Origin: Dokdonella sp.
GTDB lineage: Bacteria > Pseudomonadota > Gammaproteobacteria > Xanthomonadales > Rhodanobacteraceae
Assembly (NCBI RefSeq): GCF_017744955.1
Contig: NZ_JAGIAG010000001.1
Coordinates: forward strand, 496,001-560,000
DNA length: 64,000 nt
Direction of reading: 5' to 3'
Below the pieces are notes generated by a model. That model was not told the origin of the DNA, ran no database searches, and worked only from the letters and a program-made list of their open reading frames with translations. The position numbers were made by a program, and so were the translations under genes. Positions 43,037-50,809 of this stretch are shown here, piece by piece. Numbering within the stretch: position 1 is the first letter of the stretch; every line of letters begins with the position of its first letter.

Positions 43037-45010
43037 ATGGCGACAATGACGATAGCCGTTGCGCAACGCAGCAACGGCTCCACGCAAACGTGTGGACTTT
43101 CCTGGCGCGACCTCGCCGCAAGACTCCGAGCTTGGAATCTCTGCGAATGGTTCGGCTTGACCCTACTGTTCGGCGTGTTGCTGGTGATGCCTGTAAAGGC
43201 GGCCATTCCCGACAGCGAGCGGCAGGCGCTATTGCAAATCTACCAAGCCTTGGACGGGCCGAACTGGACCAATCAGGGAGGCTGGAACGGCCCACCGGGG
43301 ACAGAGTGCTTCTGGGACGGCGTCTACTGCAGTCTCGATCTTAGAGTGCACGAAGACGGCCCCAATGTGCGTTATGTCTCCTTGGTTGGGCAATCTCGCC
43401 AATGCACATCAGCCAGCGGAGTTAGCGGAACGTTGCCGGCGCTAACAGAACTGACCCAGCTCTATGGATTGGGTATACAAAACGGCACCCTAACTGTGGC
43501 GCCTGCCGCTTCGGAGCTCCCTGCTTCGCTTGAGGAGCTGAGCCTTTGCGCGTGTGGATTGACAGGTCAAATTCCAGACTACTCATCGCTTTCTTCGCTG
43601 CAAGTGCTCTATCTCGGCTATAACCGGCTATCGGGTGTCTTTCCGTCTTGGCTCGCCAATGCCCGAAGTTTGAAGGGAATCCTGTTGCAGGGGAACTTTC
43701 TGTACGGATCTGTGCCCGACCTGTCGGCACTCACTGAGCTGACGACGTTCGATGTGCGATTCAACGCCTTTTCCGGCCAGATCCCACCGCTTTCCGGACT
43801 GACGGCGCTCGTCGAATTCCTTGCTTCCGAAAACTGGTTCAGCGGCTCGCTCCCTGCGTTGCCGGAGAGCCTCAAAGTCCTCGTTTTGGACGGCAATTAC
43901 CTGGACGACATGTCCAGCATCTCAGGCGCGACCGGCCTAGTGTCAATCACCGCATCCAAAAATTCATTCTTTGGCCCGATGCCAGATATTTCCAATCTTA
44001 AAGACCTGCAATATCTATACGTCCCGGAGAATAGCTTTACCGCGTTGCCGCTTGCGTTCGGAGCTGCCGGCACCGCCTCGCCGTACGGTCTTCAGCTACA
44101 GGCCGATCACAACAAAATTACCGGCGATGTTTCCGTGGATTCCGACGGCCTCTCCATTCTGGACCTGAGCGACAATGAGCTTCCCGCGAAGCTAGTTAGC
44201 ATTCGCGCCCCTGCGTTGATGTACTTGTACGCCGAAAACGCAAACCTCTACGGCACACTCCCTGATTTCTCCGGCATGCCAGGCATTCAGCAGATTGTGC
44301 TCGACGGCAATCAACTCAATGGTGGCGTCGAAGACCTATCCGAACTTCCGTTGCTATGGAATGTGCAACTTTCGAATAACCGATTCTCTGGATGGCTTCC
44401 CGCACTTCCGCCGCAAATCCAGTATTTCGGCGCGCGGGGCAATCTTTTCACCGGGCCAATCGCGGATTTCTCCCCCATCTCCGGCATCGTGAGTTTCGAC
44501 GTGCGCAACAACTTGCTGACCGGCACAATACCGGACTTGTCCGTGCTCACCGGAGCTAACAATACAGTCGGGCCGTACGTCGGGGTGCTGGTATCCGGCA
44601 ATCAACTGGAGGGAAGCCTGCCGCAGTCGTTGCCAACGGCGCTGTATGAATTGGACGTGGAATACAACAGGTTGTCGGGGCCTATCCCCAGCATCGACGC
44701 ACTGCCGAGTCTGAGCGAACTCTGGCTTGCCGGAAACGCATTCACTGGTACTCCGCCAGCCACGCCGGCTTCGCTGCGGCGAGGCTCGCTCTGTCCGAAC
44801 GACCTCGACCACGTCGACAGCGCGAATTGGGATGCCGTGACCGACGTCAGTCCCTGGTATTCAGCTTGCACCGATACCGTTTTTGCGGATGCGTTTGACA
44901 ATGCAGCAGCCTCCGTGCCGGCACACAAACGTGGCGGGAGAAGCGAACGACTGCCAGCCTTGATAGCGCCGCCGGTGCGAGCCGAGGGCGGCAGGCCAAC
45001 CAGCGATTGA
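43037..45010 (+). CDS. Secreted plant-type LRR protein, module 3
   Basis: A 657-residue exported protein, the longest of the three. ATG 43037 is chosen because GAGGGG lies 8 nt upstream; GTG 43028 overlaps that site. The signal helix is WFGLTLLFGVLLVMPVKA. N-cap: IPDSERQALLQIYQALDGPNW...GTECFWDGVYC. It has about 20 LRR units, including an extra Cys pair near SRQC/LCACG. C-cap: CPNDLDHVDSANWDAVTD, PWYSAC, tail TVFADAFD, then a unique basic extension of about 35 residues. Base composition is nearer to the genome than in modules 1 and 2. The function is presumed to be extracellular recognition. Confidence 0.9.
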   Translation: MATMTIAVAQRSNGSTQTCGLSWRDLAARLRAWNLCEWFGLTLLFGVLLVMPVKAAIPDSERQALLQIYQALDGPNWTNQGGWNGPPGTECFWDGVYCSLDLRVHEDGPNVRYVSLVGQSRQCTSASGVSGTLPALTELTQLYGLGIQNGTLTVAPAASELPASLEELSLCACGLTGQIPDYSSLSSLQVLYLGYNRLSGVFPSWLANARSLKGILLQGNFLYGSVPDLSALTELTTFDVRFNAFSGQIPPLSGLTALVEFLASENWFSGSLPALPESLKVLVLDGNYLDDMSSISGATGLVSITASKNSFFGPMPDISNLKDLQYLYVPENSFTALPLAFGAAGTASPYGLQLQADHNKITGDVSVDSDGLSILDLSDNELPAKLVSIRAPALMYLYAENANLYGTLPDFSGMPGIQQIVLDGNQLNGGVEDLSELPLLWNVQLSNNRFSGWLPALPPQIQYFGARGNLFTGPIADFSPISGIVSFDVRNNLLTGTIPDLSVLTGANNTVGPYVGVLVSGNQLEGSLPQSLPTALYELDVEYNRLSGPIPSIDALPSLSELWLAGNAFTGTPPATPASLRRGSLCPNDLDHVDSANWDAVTDVSPWYSACTDTVFADAFDNAAASVPAHKRGGRSERLPALIAPPVRAEGGRPTSD

Positions 45011-45047
45011 TACTCCGAGTCGGGATCGCGGAGTGTATTGAGTGTGA

Positions 45048-45202
45048 CCGAAACAACCACCGATCCCACTCCAACGGCAACTTCCTGACCCCGCGCACCC
45101 ACCCATCGCCGGGTGCGCGGGGTTCAGCAGCGCGTTCCAGGTCGCCGGCAGGATCGCGGAGGTCGCGCCCAGCCCGGGGACAGCGTTGCGTGGCGAGCTA
45201 GG
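45048..45202 (-). pseudogene. Duplicate of the RES-toxin 3' end
   Basis: This stretch aligns with 46973-47131, the 3' third of the RES toxin gene, at high identity with a few substitutions and small indels. The stop codon is lost (the frame continues past ...LPLEWDRWLFR into RSHSIHS). It has no start and no toxin core. Together with the intact copy it forms a direct repeat around the hipBA operon. Confidence 0.85.
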
Positions 45203-45294
45203 CGGCGCCGAAGTCCGAGGAGAGGTTTGGCCGGCGATCGAAAGGCGGCAGCTCCGTTCGAAGCCGCGCCTCCCCTGATTGCGCCCTGGACGAG

Positions 45295-45352
45295 TTGACT
45301 ATTGGGCGTATTTGTCAAATACTGGCCAAAATCTCCAATTATTTGACAAATA
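45295..45352 (+). promoter_or_regulatory. hipB promoter and paired operators
   Basis: A TTGACT (45295-45300) and AATACT (45318-45323) pair with 17-bp spacing looks like a sigma-70 promoter. Two copies of the palindrome TATTTGWCAAATA occur, at 45309-45321 (overlapping the -10) and 45340-45352 (just before the ATG), 31 bp apart, about three helical turns. This is the expected layout for autorepression by a HipB dimer pair. Confidence 0.75.
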
Positions 45353-45357
45353 CATCA

Positions 45358-45615
45358 ATGCAGACGGTGCCGGAGCTAGGCGAGGCAGCCGCCGCACGAC
45401 GACGGTTCCTCGGCCTGAAACAGGGCGAGGTCGCCGCCCGTGCGAATGTCTCGCAAGAAGTGCTGTCCCGCTTCGAGCGCGGCAAGCTGGCCGAGTTCGG
45501 CTCGCGCAAGCTGCTGGCCGTGCTGGCCGTGCTCGGGATGGAACTCCAGTTCGTGGAAACCGCCGCCGCGGGTTCGTTGGACGAGCTGCGACGTGAACGT
45601 GGAGGAGGCGCGTGA
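45358..45615 (+). CDS. hipB: HipB-type antitoxin (XRE helix-turn-helix)
   Basis: An 85-residue antitoxin and repressor. ATG 45358 lies 5 bp after the second operator; an upstream TTG at 45295 would translate through the promoter and operators and is rejected. The XRE fold is visible: LGEAAAARRRFLGLKQGEVAARANVSQEVLSRFERGKL, with QGEVAARANVS as the helix-turn-helix. The C-terminal part (LLAVLAVLGMELQFVE) matches the HipB dimer strand. It overlaps hipA by four bases (GTGA at 45612-45615). Confidence 0.9.
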   Translation: MQTVPELGEAAAARRRFLGLKQGEVAARANVSQEVLSRFERGKLAEFGSRKLLAVLAVLGMELQFVETAAAGSLDELRRERGGGA

Positions 45616-46940
45616 GCCTTTCCGTCTACGTGCTCGGGCGCGAGGTCGCGACCTTGGCGGCGGTCGGCGACTTCCGCAGTTCGATGGCGTATCACGACAA
45701 GGTCGCCGCCGAAGAGGTCGTTTCCCTGACGATGCATGTGCGGCGCGATCCCTATCTCTGGGACGACGTCCTGCACCCGATCTTCCAGATGAATCTGCCG
45801 GAAGGCTACCTGTTGCAGGTATTGCAGGAACAATTCGGTCCGCACATCGGCGCCAGCCCGATGGCGTTGCTGTCGGTGATCGGCCGGAACATGATCGGCC
45901 GCGTGCAGGTGGCGCCGCCGGGCGCAGACCTGGAGCAGCCGCCCAAACCGGTCGACGTCGCCGCACTGCTGCAAGGTGACAACTCGGAGGAGGCCTTCGC
46001 CGAGCTGGTGCGCCGGCATGCCGCCAGCGGCGTGTCGGGTGTCGTGCCCAAGTTCCTCGACGGCGATGCCGAGAAAGTCCGCATCGGCCCGCACAAGAAG
46101 ACCACGCTGTTCACCCACCGGCACATCATCAAGGGCTCCTCGCGGCTGCTGCCGTTCGTGTCATTGAACGAACATCTGTGCATGGAAGTCGTCCGCCGCG
46201 TCATGCCCGCCGCGGCGACCGAGGTGTCGCTAGACGGCCAGGCCTTGGTCGTCCATCGCTTCGACGTGGACGAGAACGGCGTACGCCGGTGGGGAATGGA
46301 GGACTTCTGCGCGCTGCTCGGTCTGCGCCCGGCGGCCAAGTACGAAACCACCTGGGAGCGCATCGCCAAGGCGGTGCGCGATCACGTGCCGATCGCCCAC
46401 CGCTCGGACGTGTTCCGGCCGATGGCGACTCTGCTGCTGCTGACCTACGCTCTGCGCAACGCGGACTGTCACGCCAAGAACGTGGCTCTGCGCTATACCC
46501 GGCGAGACGACGTCCATCTCACGCCGGCTTACGACATGATCACTACCGCGGCATATCCCGAGTACGCCAGGAATCCTCCCGCAATCGCCTTCATGGGAAA
46601 GAAGACCTGGGATCCGGGCAGGAATCTGCAGACGTTCATCGCCACCACGTTCGGATTGCCGCCGCGCGAACAGACCGACATCGTCGACCGGATCGGCACC
46701 GCGATGGCCGAAGTGGGTCCGCAAGTTCGCGCGGCGATGGCCGAACATTCCGGCTTCGAAGCGATCGGCAAGCGCATGCTGCTCGCCTGGCAGGAAGGTC
46801 TCGCCGGTCTGCGCGACAAGCGCGTCTACGCGATGGGTGAGATTGCGTTGGGCGACGCCTTCAGCGGATTCTCAGAACCCGTGGCTGTTCCGCAGGAAAG
46901 AGCCGTCGTGGGGCGTTCCGAGCTACTCGGCAAGCGATGA
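45612..46940 (+). CDS. hipA: HipA-type Ser/Thr kinase toxin
   Basis: A 442-residue toxin starting at the GTG overlapping hipB. The N-subdomain (SLSVYVLGREVATL, LPEGYLLQVL) is followed by the HipA core. The catalytic motif is NADCHAKN (Asp about 285, Lys about 289, Asn about 290) and the metal-binding Asp is in PAYDMI (about 307). Characterised HipA toxins phosphorylate glutamyl-tRNA synthetase or related targets and cause growth arrest. Catalytic residues are intact. The operon lies between two copies of the RES-toxin 3' end, implying insertion into or duplication around the RES locus. Confidence 0.9.
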   Translation: MSLSVYVLGREVATLAAVGDFRSSMAYHDKVAAEEVVSLTMHVRRDPYLWDDVLHPIFQMNLPEGYLLQVLQEQFGPHIGASPMALLSVIGRNMIGRVQVAPPGADLEQPPKPVDVAALLQGDNSEEAFAELVRRHAASGVSGVVPKFLDGDAEKVRIGPHKKTTLFTHRHIIKGSSRLLPFVSLNEHLCMEVVRRVMPAAATEVSLDGQALVVHRFDVDENGVRRWGMEDFCALLGLRPAAKYETTWERIAKAVRDHVPIAHRSDVFRPMATLLLLTYALRNADCHAKNVALRYTRRDDVHLTPAYDMITTAAYPEYARNPPAIAFMGKKTWDPGRNLQTFIATTFGLPPREQTDIVDRIGTAMAEVGPQVRAAMAEHSGFEAIGKRMLLAWQEGLAGLRDKRVYAMGEIALGDAFSGFSEPVAVPQERAVVGRSELLGKR

Positions 46941-46971
46941 GCACGCCCATCGGCGAAGCGTTTCAGCGGCC

Positions 46972-47424
46972 TCACCGAAACAACCGCCGATCCAGTTCCA
47001 ACGGCAACTTCCTGACCACGCGCACCCCGCCCATCGCCGGGTGCGCCGGGTTCAGCAGCACGTTCCAGGTCGCCGGCAGAATTGCGGAGGGCACGCGCAG
47101 CGCAGGACTGCGCTGCGCGGCGAGCCAAGTCATGCCGAACTCGGCGGAGACGTCCGGGCGGTGCGCCCAGTCCTTCGGCAGCGTGGCGGGGTCGAGCGAT
47201 TCGATCGTGAGGCCCGGCGGCAGCGCGATTTCGAGCAGTTGATAGCGATCCGGCAGGTCTTCCTCGTCGACCTCGAGGTGCACGCGCAATTCGAGCAGCG
47301 CGCCGGCAGCCGATTCGGCGGTGTAGACGATGCGCACGCCCTGGCTGTGCCAGCGGCCGTCCGCATACAACCCGCCGATGCCGTCGAGCGTGTCGTACGC
47401 CGACAGGCGCCAGAGCGTGGTCAA
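46972..47424 (-). CDS. RES-domain toxin
   Basis: A 150-residue toxin of the RES family, whose members degrade NAD+. The start appears to be the TTG overlapping the antitoxin stop (TTGA at 47421-47424), giving MTTLWRLSAYDTLDGIGG. The RES-type residues are visible: Arg in LWRLS, GRWHSQGVRIVYTAESAAGALLE, with Tyr and Glu in order, and a serine further on. No ATG is available, so translation depends on coupling to the antitoxin. The 3' end is duplicated at 45048-45202. Confidence 0.88.
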   Translation of the reverse strand: MTTLWRLSAYDTLDGIGGLYADGRWHSQGVRIVYTAESAAGALLELRVHLEVDEEDLPDRYQLLEIALPPGLTIESLDPATLPKDWAHRPDVSAEFGMTWLAAQRSPALRVPSAILPATWNVLLNPAHPAMGGVRVVRKLPLELDRRLFR

Positions 47425-47849
47425 GCGAACACGCCGTACTGGATCTGCCGCAGGCGGTTCTCGACCAGGCGCGCGCCGTGCTCGGTCGCGACGAGGTCGA
47501 TCGGGCGCGTGTCGCGGTGTCCGGGCAGCAGGTGCTGCTTGGGTTTGCGCAGCCAGCGCAGGGCTTTCTCGCGGTCGCCGAACACGTCGTCGGCGAGCGC
47601 GGCGATGCGCGCCATGCGCACCAGGCCGTCGGCTTCGCGCGAGGTCAGCGGGGACTTCTCGCCGATGCGCCGCCGCAACGTGCGTTCGGGGCCGACCACC
47701 GAAAAGATCTCGGCCGCGGCGAAGCCGTAGCCTTCCAGACGGCGCACGGTCGCGGACGGCAAGCCTTCGGCGATGGCTTCGACGAGATCGCCGTCGGTGT
47801 GGATGTCCGGCAGCGCGAGCACTTCGGCGATGTGGGGAACGGAACTCAT
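47421..47849 (-). CDS. ParS/MbcA-like (DUF2384) antitoxin of the RES toxin
   Basis: A 142-residue antitoxin with ATG at complement 47847-47849 after a strong AGGAGG. The C-terminal toxin-binding domain is recognisable: LTSREADGLVRMARIAALADDVFGDREKALRWLRKPK, then TRPIDLVATEHGARLVENRLRQIQYG, typical of the Xre/MbcA/ParS group. The N-terminal region (about 1-50) would be the Xre-like DNA-binding part. It is coupled to the RES toxin by an overlap. A degraded relative lies at 19845-19960. Confidence 0.9.
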   Translation of the reverse strand: MSSVPHIAEVLALPDIHTDGDLVEAIAEGLPSATVRRLEGYGFAAAEIFSVVGPERTLRRRIGEKSPLTSREADGLVRMARIAALADDVFGDREKALRWLRKPKQHLLPGHRDTRPIDLVATEHGARLVENRLRQIQYGVFA

Positions 47850-47939
47850 GGGGCGACCTCCTGCCAGTTGCCATTATGGTGGCGGCAAATGGCCGGGGCA
47901 AGACGGGCCGCCATCCGGCTAAGTCGACGGCGGCCGATC

Positions 47940-48338
47940 TCACGCGGCCGCGATGCGCAGCCGTGGCTCGATCTCGGCAATACGCTCGAAGTCACGGTCC
48001 AGATGCAGCAGCGGTTCGTCCAGTTCGATGCAACTGGCCGCGATCAGGCAATCGTTGGCGCTGCGTACGGTGATGTCGGCCCAGCGGCAGCGCGCATAGA
48101 GGCCGGCGGCATGGATTGCGGTGAGCTGGGGTTCGGCGCTGTGTGCGACCGGCACGGCCTCGAACGCGCGCTGCCATGCAGCGAAGCGTTGCGGCGAATC
48201 GGCGCCCTGCAGGATTTCCTGCAAGATCACCGGCAACATCAGAACCTTGCGCCGGCGCAGGGCTTCGTCGAGCTGGTCGGCGACTCGGCCGCGGCCATGG
48301 CGCAGATAGTCGATCCAGACCGATGAGTCGACGATCAC
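47940..48338 (-). CDS. vapC: VapC-type PIN-domain toxin
   Basis: A 132-residue PIN ribonuclease. Acidic residues of the active site are present: Asp4 in MIVDSSVWIDYL, Glu in LQEILQG, Asp in SANDCLIAA and the final Asp in LHLDRDFE. VapC toxins cleave tRNA or rRNA. The ATG (48336-48338) is 10 bp after the vapB stop, giving the normal vapB-vapC order. Confidence 0.92.
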   Translation of the reverse strand: MIVDSSVWIDYLRHGRGRVADQLDEALRRRKVLMLPVILQEILQGADSPQRFAAWQRAFEAVPVAHSAEPQLTAIHAAGLYARCRWADITVRSANDCLIAASCIELDEPLLHLDRDFERIAEIEPRLRIAAA

Positions 48339-48348
48339 GATCGGACGA

Positions 48349-48573
48349 TCACGGTTCGTGAACGAACCACTTCGACGGCGCGCTCGCCTTCGGCTCGTAG
48401 CCGTCGGCGACGCCGCCGCTGCCGCGCAATGCCAGCACCGCGGCGTAGCCCGGTTCGCGCACGAAAGCCTGCAAGGCGGCTTCGACCGCCTCGCGCTTGG
48501 TCTTCACGCCGGCCTTCTTCATGGCGCGGCGGACCAGCCTGTCGTCGAGCACGATATTGGTACGCGAGAGCAT
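48349..48573 (-). CDS. vapB: VapB-type antitoxin (ribbon-helix-helix)
   Basis: A 74-residue antitoxin with ATG at complement 48571-48573. The N-terminus MLSRTNIVLDDRLVRRAMKKAGVKTKREAVEAAL is the typical ribbon-helix-helix DNA-binding region of this VapB group; the C-terminal part (about 45-74) would wrap the toxin. An inverted repeat 4 bp upstream of the start is the likely operator. Confidence 0.9.
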   Translation of the reverse strand: MLSRTNIVLDDRLVRRAMKKAGVKTKREAVEAALQAFVREPGYAAVLALRGSGGVADGYEPKASAPSKWFVHEP

Positions 48574-48576
48574 GCG

Positions 48577-48595
48577 ATACACCTTGGATGTGTAT
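48577..48595 (-). promoter_or_regulatory. Candidate VapB operator
   Basis: Inverted repeat ATACAC-N7-GTGTAT directly upstream of the vapB ATG. The same half-site recurs just beyond (CCATACAC on the coding strand), suggesting adjacent dimer sites. Confidence 0.6.
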
Positions 48596-48631
48596 GGTGT
48601 AGTGATCCTATCACGGCGGCGCGGCGTCGGT

Positions 48632-50734
48632 TCAGCGCACCGCCAACGCCATCGCCAACCCCACCCATAGCGCCAATCCGACCCAGTTGTTGTGCCGGAA
48701 CGCCGCAAAGCACGCCATCCGGTCACGCGCGCGGATCAGCCACTGCTGGTAGCCGAACAGTCCCACCGTGGCGGCGAGGCCGACGAAGTACGGCCAGGCG
48801 AGGTGCGCGCGCGTGCCGGCGAGCAGCATGGCGAGCAGGAAGGTCGCCATCAGCACGCCGATGATGACGCGGTCGGCGTCGCCGAACAGGATGGCGGTCG
48901 ATTTCGCGCCGGCGCGGATGTCCTCGTCGCGGTCGACCATCGCGTACTCGGTGTCGTAGATGGTCGAGAACAGGATGTTGGCGAGAAACAGCAGCCAGGC
49001 GAGCGGCGGCAGCGAGTTGGTCACCGCCGCGAACGCCATCGGGATCGACCAGCCGAACGCGGCGCCGAGTACGACCTGGGCAAGGTGCGTGACGCGCTTG
49101 GTGAACGGATAGATCGCGGCGAGCGCGGCGCCGACGAAGGACAGCTGGATCGTCAGCGCGTTGGTGAACAGCACCAGCACGAAGGCGAGTGCGAGCAGGC
49201 CGCCGAACAGCGTCAGCGCTTCCTTCTTCGACACGCGCCCGGCGGCCATCGGGCGACCGGCGGTGCGTTCGACCTTCGCGTCGAGCCAGCCGTGGTCGGC
49301 GTAGTCGTTGATGACGCAGCCGGCGGAGCGCATGACGAACACGCCAAGCGTGAAGATGAGCAACAGGCCGATCGGCGGGAAGTCATTCGCCGCGAACCAC
49401 AACGCCCACCACGTCGGCCACAGCAGCAGCAGGGCGCCGACCGGGCGGTCCATGCGCATCAGCACCAGGTAGTCGTGCGCGCGGCCGCGGTAGCGTGTCG
49501 GCAGGCGCGCGAGCAGCCAGTCGAGCACCTGGCCGGAACGTTTGGACGTATCAGCCGGGCGCGGCGCGGCGGGTTTGCGTTGCGGCGGTGGTTCGGGCTT
49601 GCGCGCGAACGAGGGGATCGGCGGCGGCGCTTCGGAGGCTTCGGCCATTCGTGTCTTCGCGGACTGCGGTTTGGCGGTCGGCGTCGGGTTTGTCGGTGGC
49701 GCGACAGCGGGTGCCGGCGCTTCCGGTCCAGGAAGAGGTGCGGCGTGCTTGGGCGACTCGCGGGAGACCGACGACTCCGGTGACGCGACCGGGCTGTCGA
49801 GCGTCATTGTCGACAGGGACGCTTCGGTAGCCACGGCCGCCTGCGTCTTCGCAGGCGGCAGATTTGCTGTCGGCGTCGTTGCCGTCGATGGCGCGGCAAC
49901 GACGGGCGCAGGCGGTTTCGATTCGCGAATGGGCGCCGCGCGATCGGGGGATTCGCGGGGTACGGACGATTCCGGTGATGCAACGGCTCTGTCGAGCGGA
50001 GTCATGGGCGGCGGTGTTCGCAGGGCCTCAGACGCGGCCGTCGTCGCGGATTGCGGCTTGGGCGTCAGCGTCGCCGTGTCGATGCCATGCGCAGGCGTTT
50101 CCGATTGAGGAACGAGCGGCGCGCGATCGGGCAACGCGGATGGCACCGCCGGTTGCGACGATGCAGTCGTACTGCCGAGCGGAGCCATCGTCGGCGGCGT
50201 TTCGGCTGCCGCAGCTTCCGCTGTTCTCGCAGGTTCCGCCTTGGCTGCAGCTGCCGACGTTACCGGTGGCGCGCCGGCAGCGCGCGCCGACACGTCCGGC
50301 TCGCGAACGGGCGTCGCGCGATCGACCGAAGCGCGTGGCATCGCTTCCGACGGCGCAGCGGTTCCATCGAGCGGAGCCATCGACCGCGGCGCATCCGGAC
50401 TCGAATCGAGCTCGGCCGCCGGTGGCTTGCGACTGCGCGGCGTGCGCGGCGGCGCCGTGCGAGCAGGCGCCGCCGCTTCGCCACTGTGCGACGCCGCAAC
50501 TTCCGTCGCTTCACCGCTCGCGCGCGTCCGACGCGTCGTCGTCGATGCGGCGCGCGGTTTCGACGGCGCGCGCGGGGCTTTCGGCGCGACATTCTCCGTA
50601 CCGTCTTCGACCTTCGGCGCGGCGCGTCGGCGTACGGGTTTCGCGGGGGTGGCGCCTTCCGGCGTCGCAGCGTCGCCTTGCGGAGACGCTGCGCTGCGCC
50701 GGCGCGGCGTCTTCGGGCGCTCGTTCTCTTCCAT
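48632..50734 (-). CDS. ubiA: 4-hydroxybenzoate polyprenyltransferase UbiA with long repetitive N-terminal extension
   Basis: A 700-residue protein whose last ~285 residues are a complete UbiA: LMRMDRPVGALLLLWPTWWALW, the first Asp-rich motif INDYADHGWLDAKVERTAGRP and the second YDTEYAMVDRDEDIRAG, with eight or nine hydrophobic helices. UbiA prenylates 4-hydroxybenzoate in ubiquinone synthesis at the inner membrane. The preceding ~415 residues are low-complexity (Ala/Pro/Ser/Arg). They begin with an Arg/Lys-rich part and contain four diverged ~62-residue repeats starting near residues 119, 183, 244 and 310 (pattern M.PLD..ASPESSVPRESPDRAAP). The ATG at 50732-50734 has no clear ribosome-binding site, so a downstream start is possible. 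Confidence 0.88.
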   Translation of the reverse strand: MEENERPKTPRRRSAASPQGDAATPEGATPAKPVRRRAAPKVEDGTENVAPKAPRAPSKPRAASTTTRRTRASGEATEVAASHSGEAAAPARTAPPRTPRSRKPPAAELDSSPDAPRSMAPLDGTAAPSEAMPRASVDRATPVREPDVSARAAGAPPVTSAAAAKAEPARTAEAAAAETPPTMAPLGSTTASSQPAVPSALPDRAPLVPQSETPAHGIDTATLTPKPQSATTAASEALRTPPPMTPLDRAVASPESSVPRESPDRAAPIRESKPPAPVVAAPSTATTPTANLPPAKTQAAVATEASLSTMTLDSPVASPESSVSRESPKHAAPLPGPEAPAPAVAPPTNPTPTAKPQSAKTRMAEASEAPPPIPSFARKPEPPPQRKPAAPRPADTSKRSGQVLDWLLARLPTRYRGRAHDYLVLMRMDRPVGALLLLWPTWWALWFAANDFPPIGLLLIFTLGVFVMRSAGCVINDYADHGWLDAKVERTAGRPMAAGRVSKKEALTLFGGLLALAFVLVLFTNALTIQLSFVGAALAAIYPFTKRVTHLAQVVLGAAFGWSIPMAFAAVTNSLPPLAWLLFLANILFSTIYDTEYAMVDRDEDIRAGAKSTAILFGDADRVIIGVLMATFLLAMLLAGTRAHLAWPYFVGLAATVGLFGYQQWLIRARDRMACFAAFRHNNWVGLALWVGLAMALAVR

Positions 50735-50809
50735 GCGCGAAGTGTAGCGGCAACGCTCGCCGCGCAACGTGGGCTATGCTGGATCGACGTGCATCCGGAG
50801 GAGTCGCTC

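Noticed and set aside
49542..50108. Possible plus-strand gene opposite the UbiA extension
   Set aside because: The minus strand shows a periodic repeat continuous with UbiA; the plus-strand frames only mirror it.
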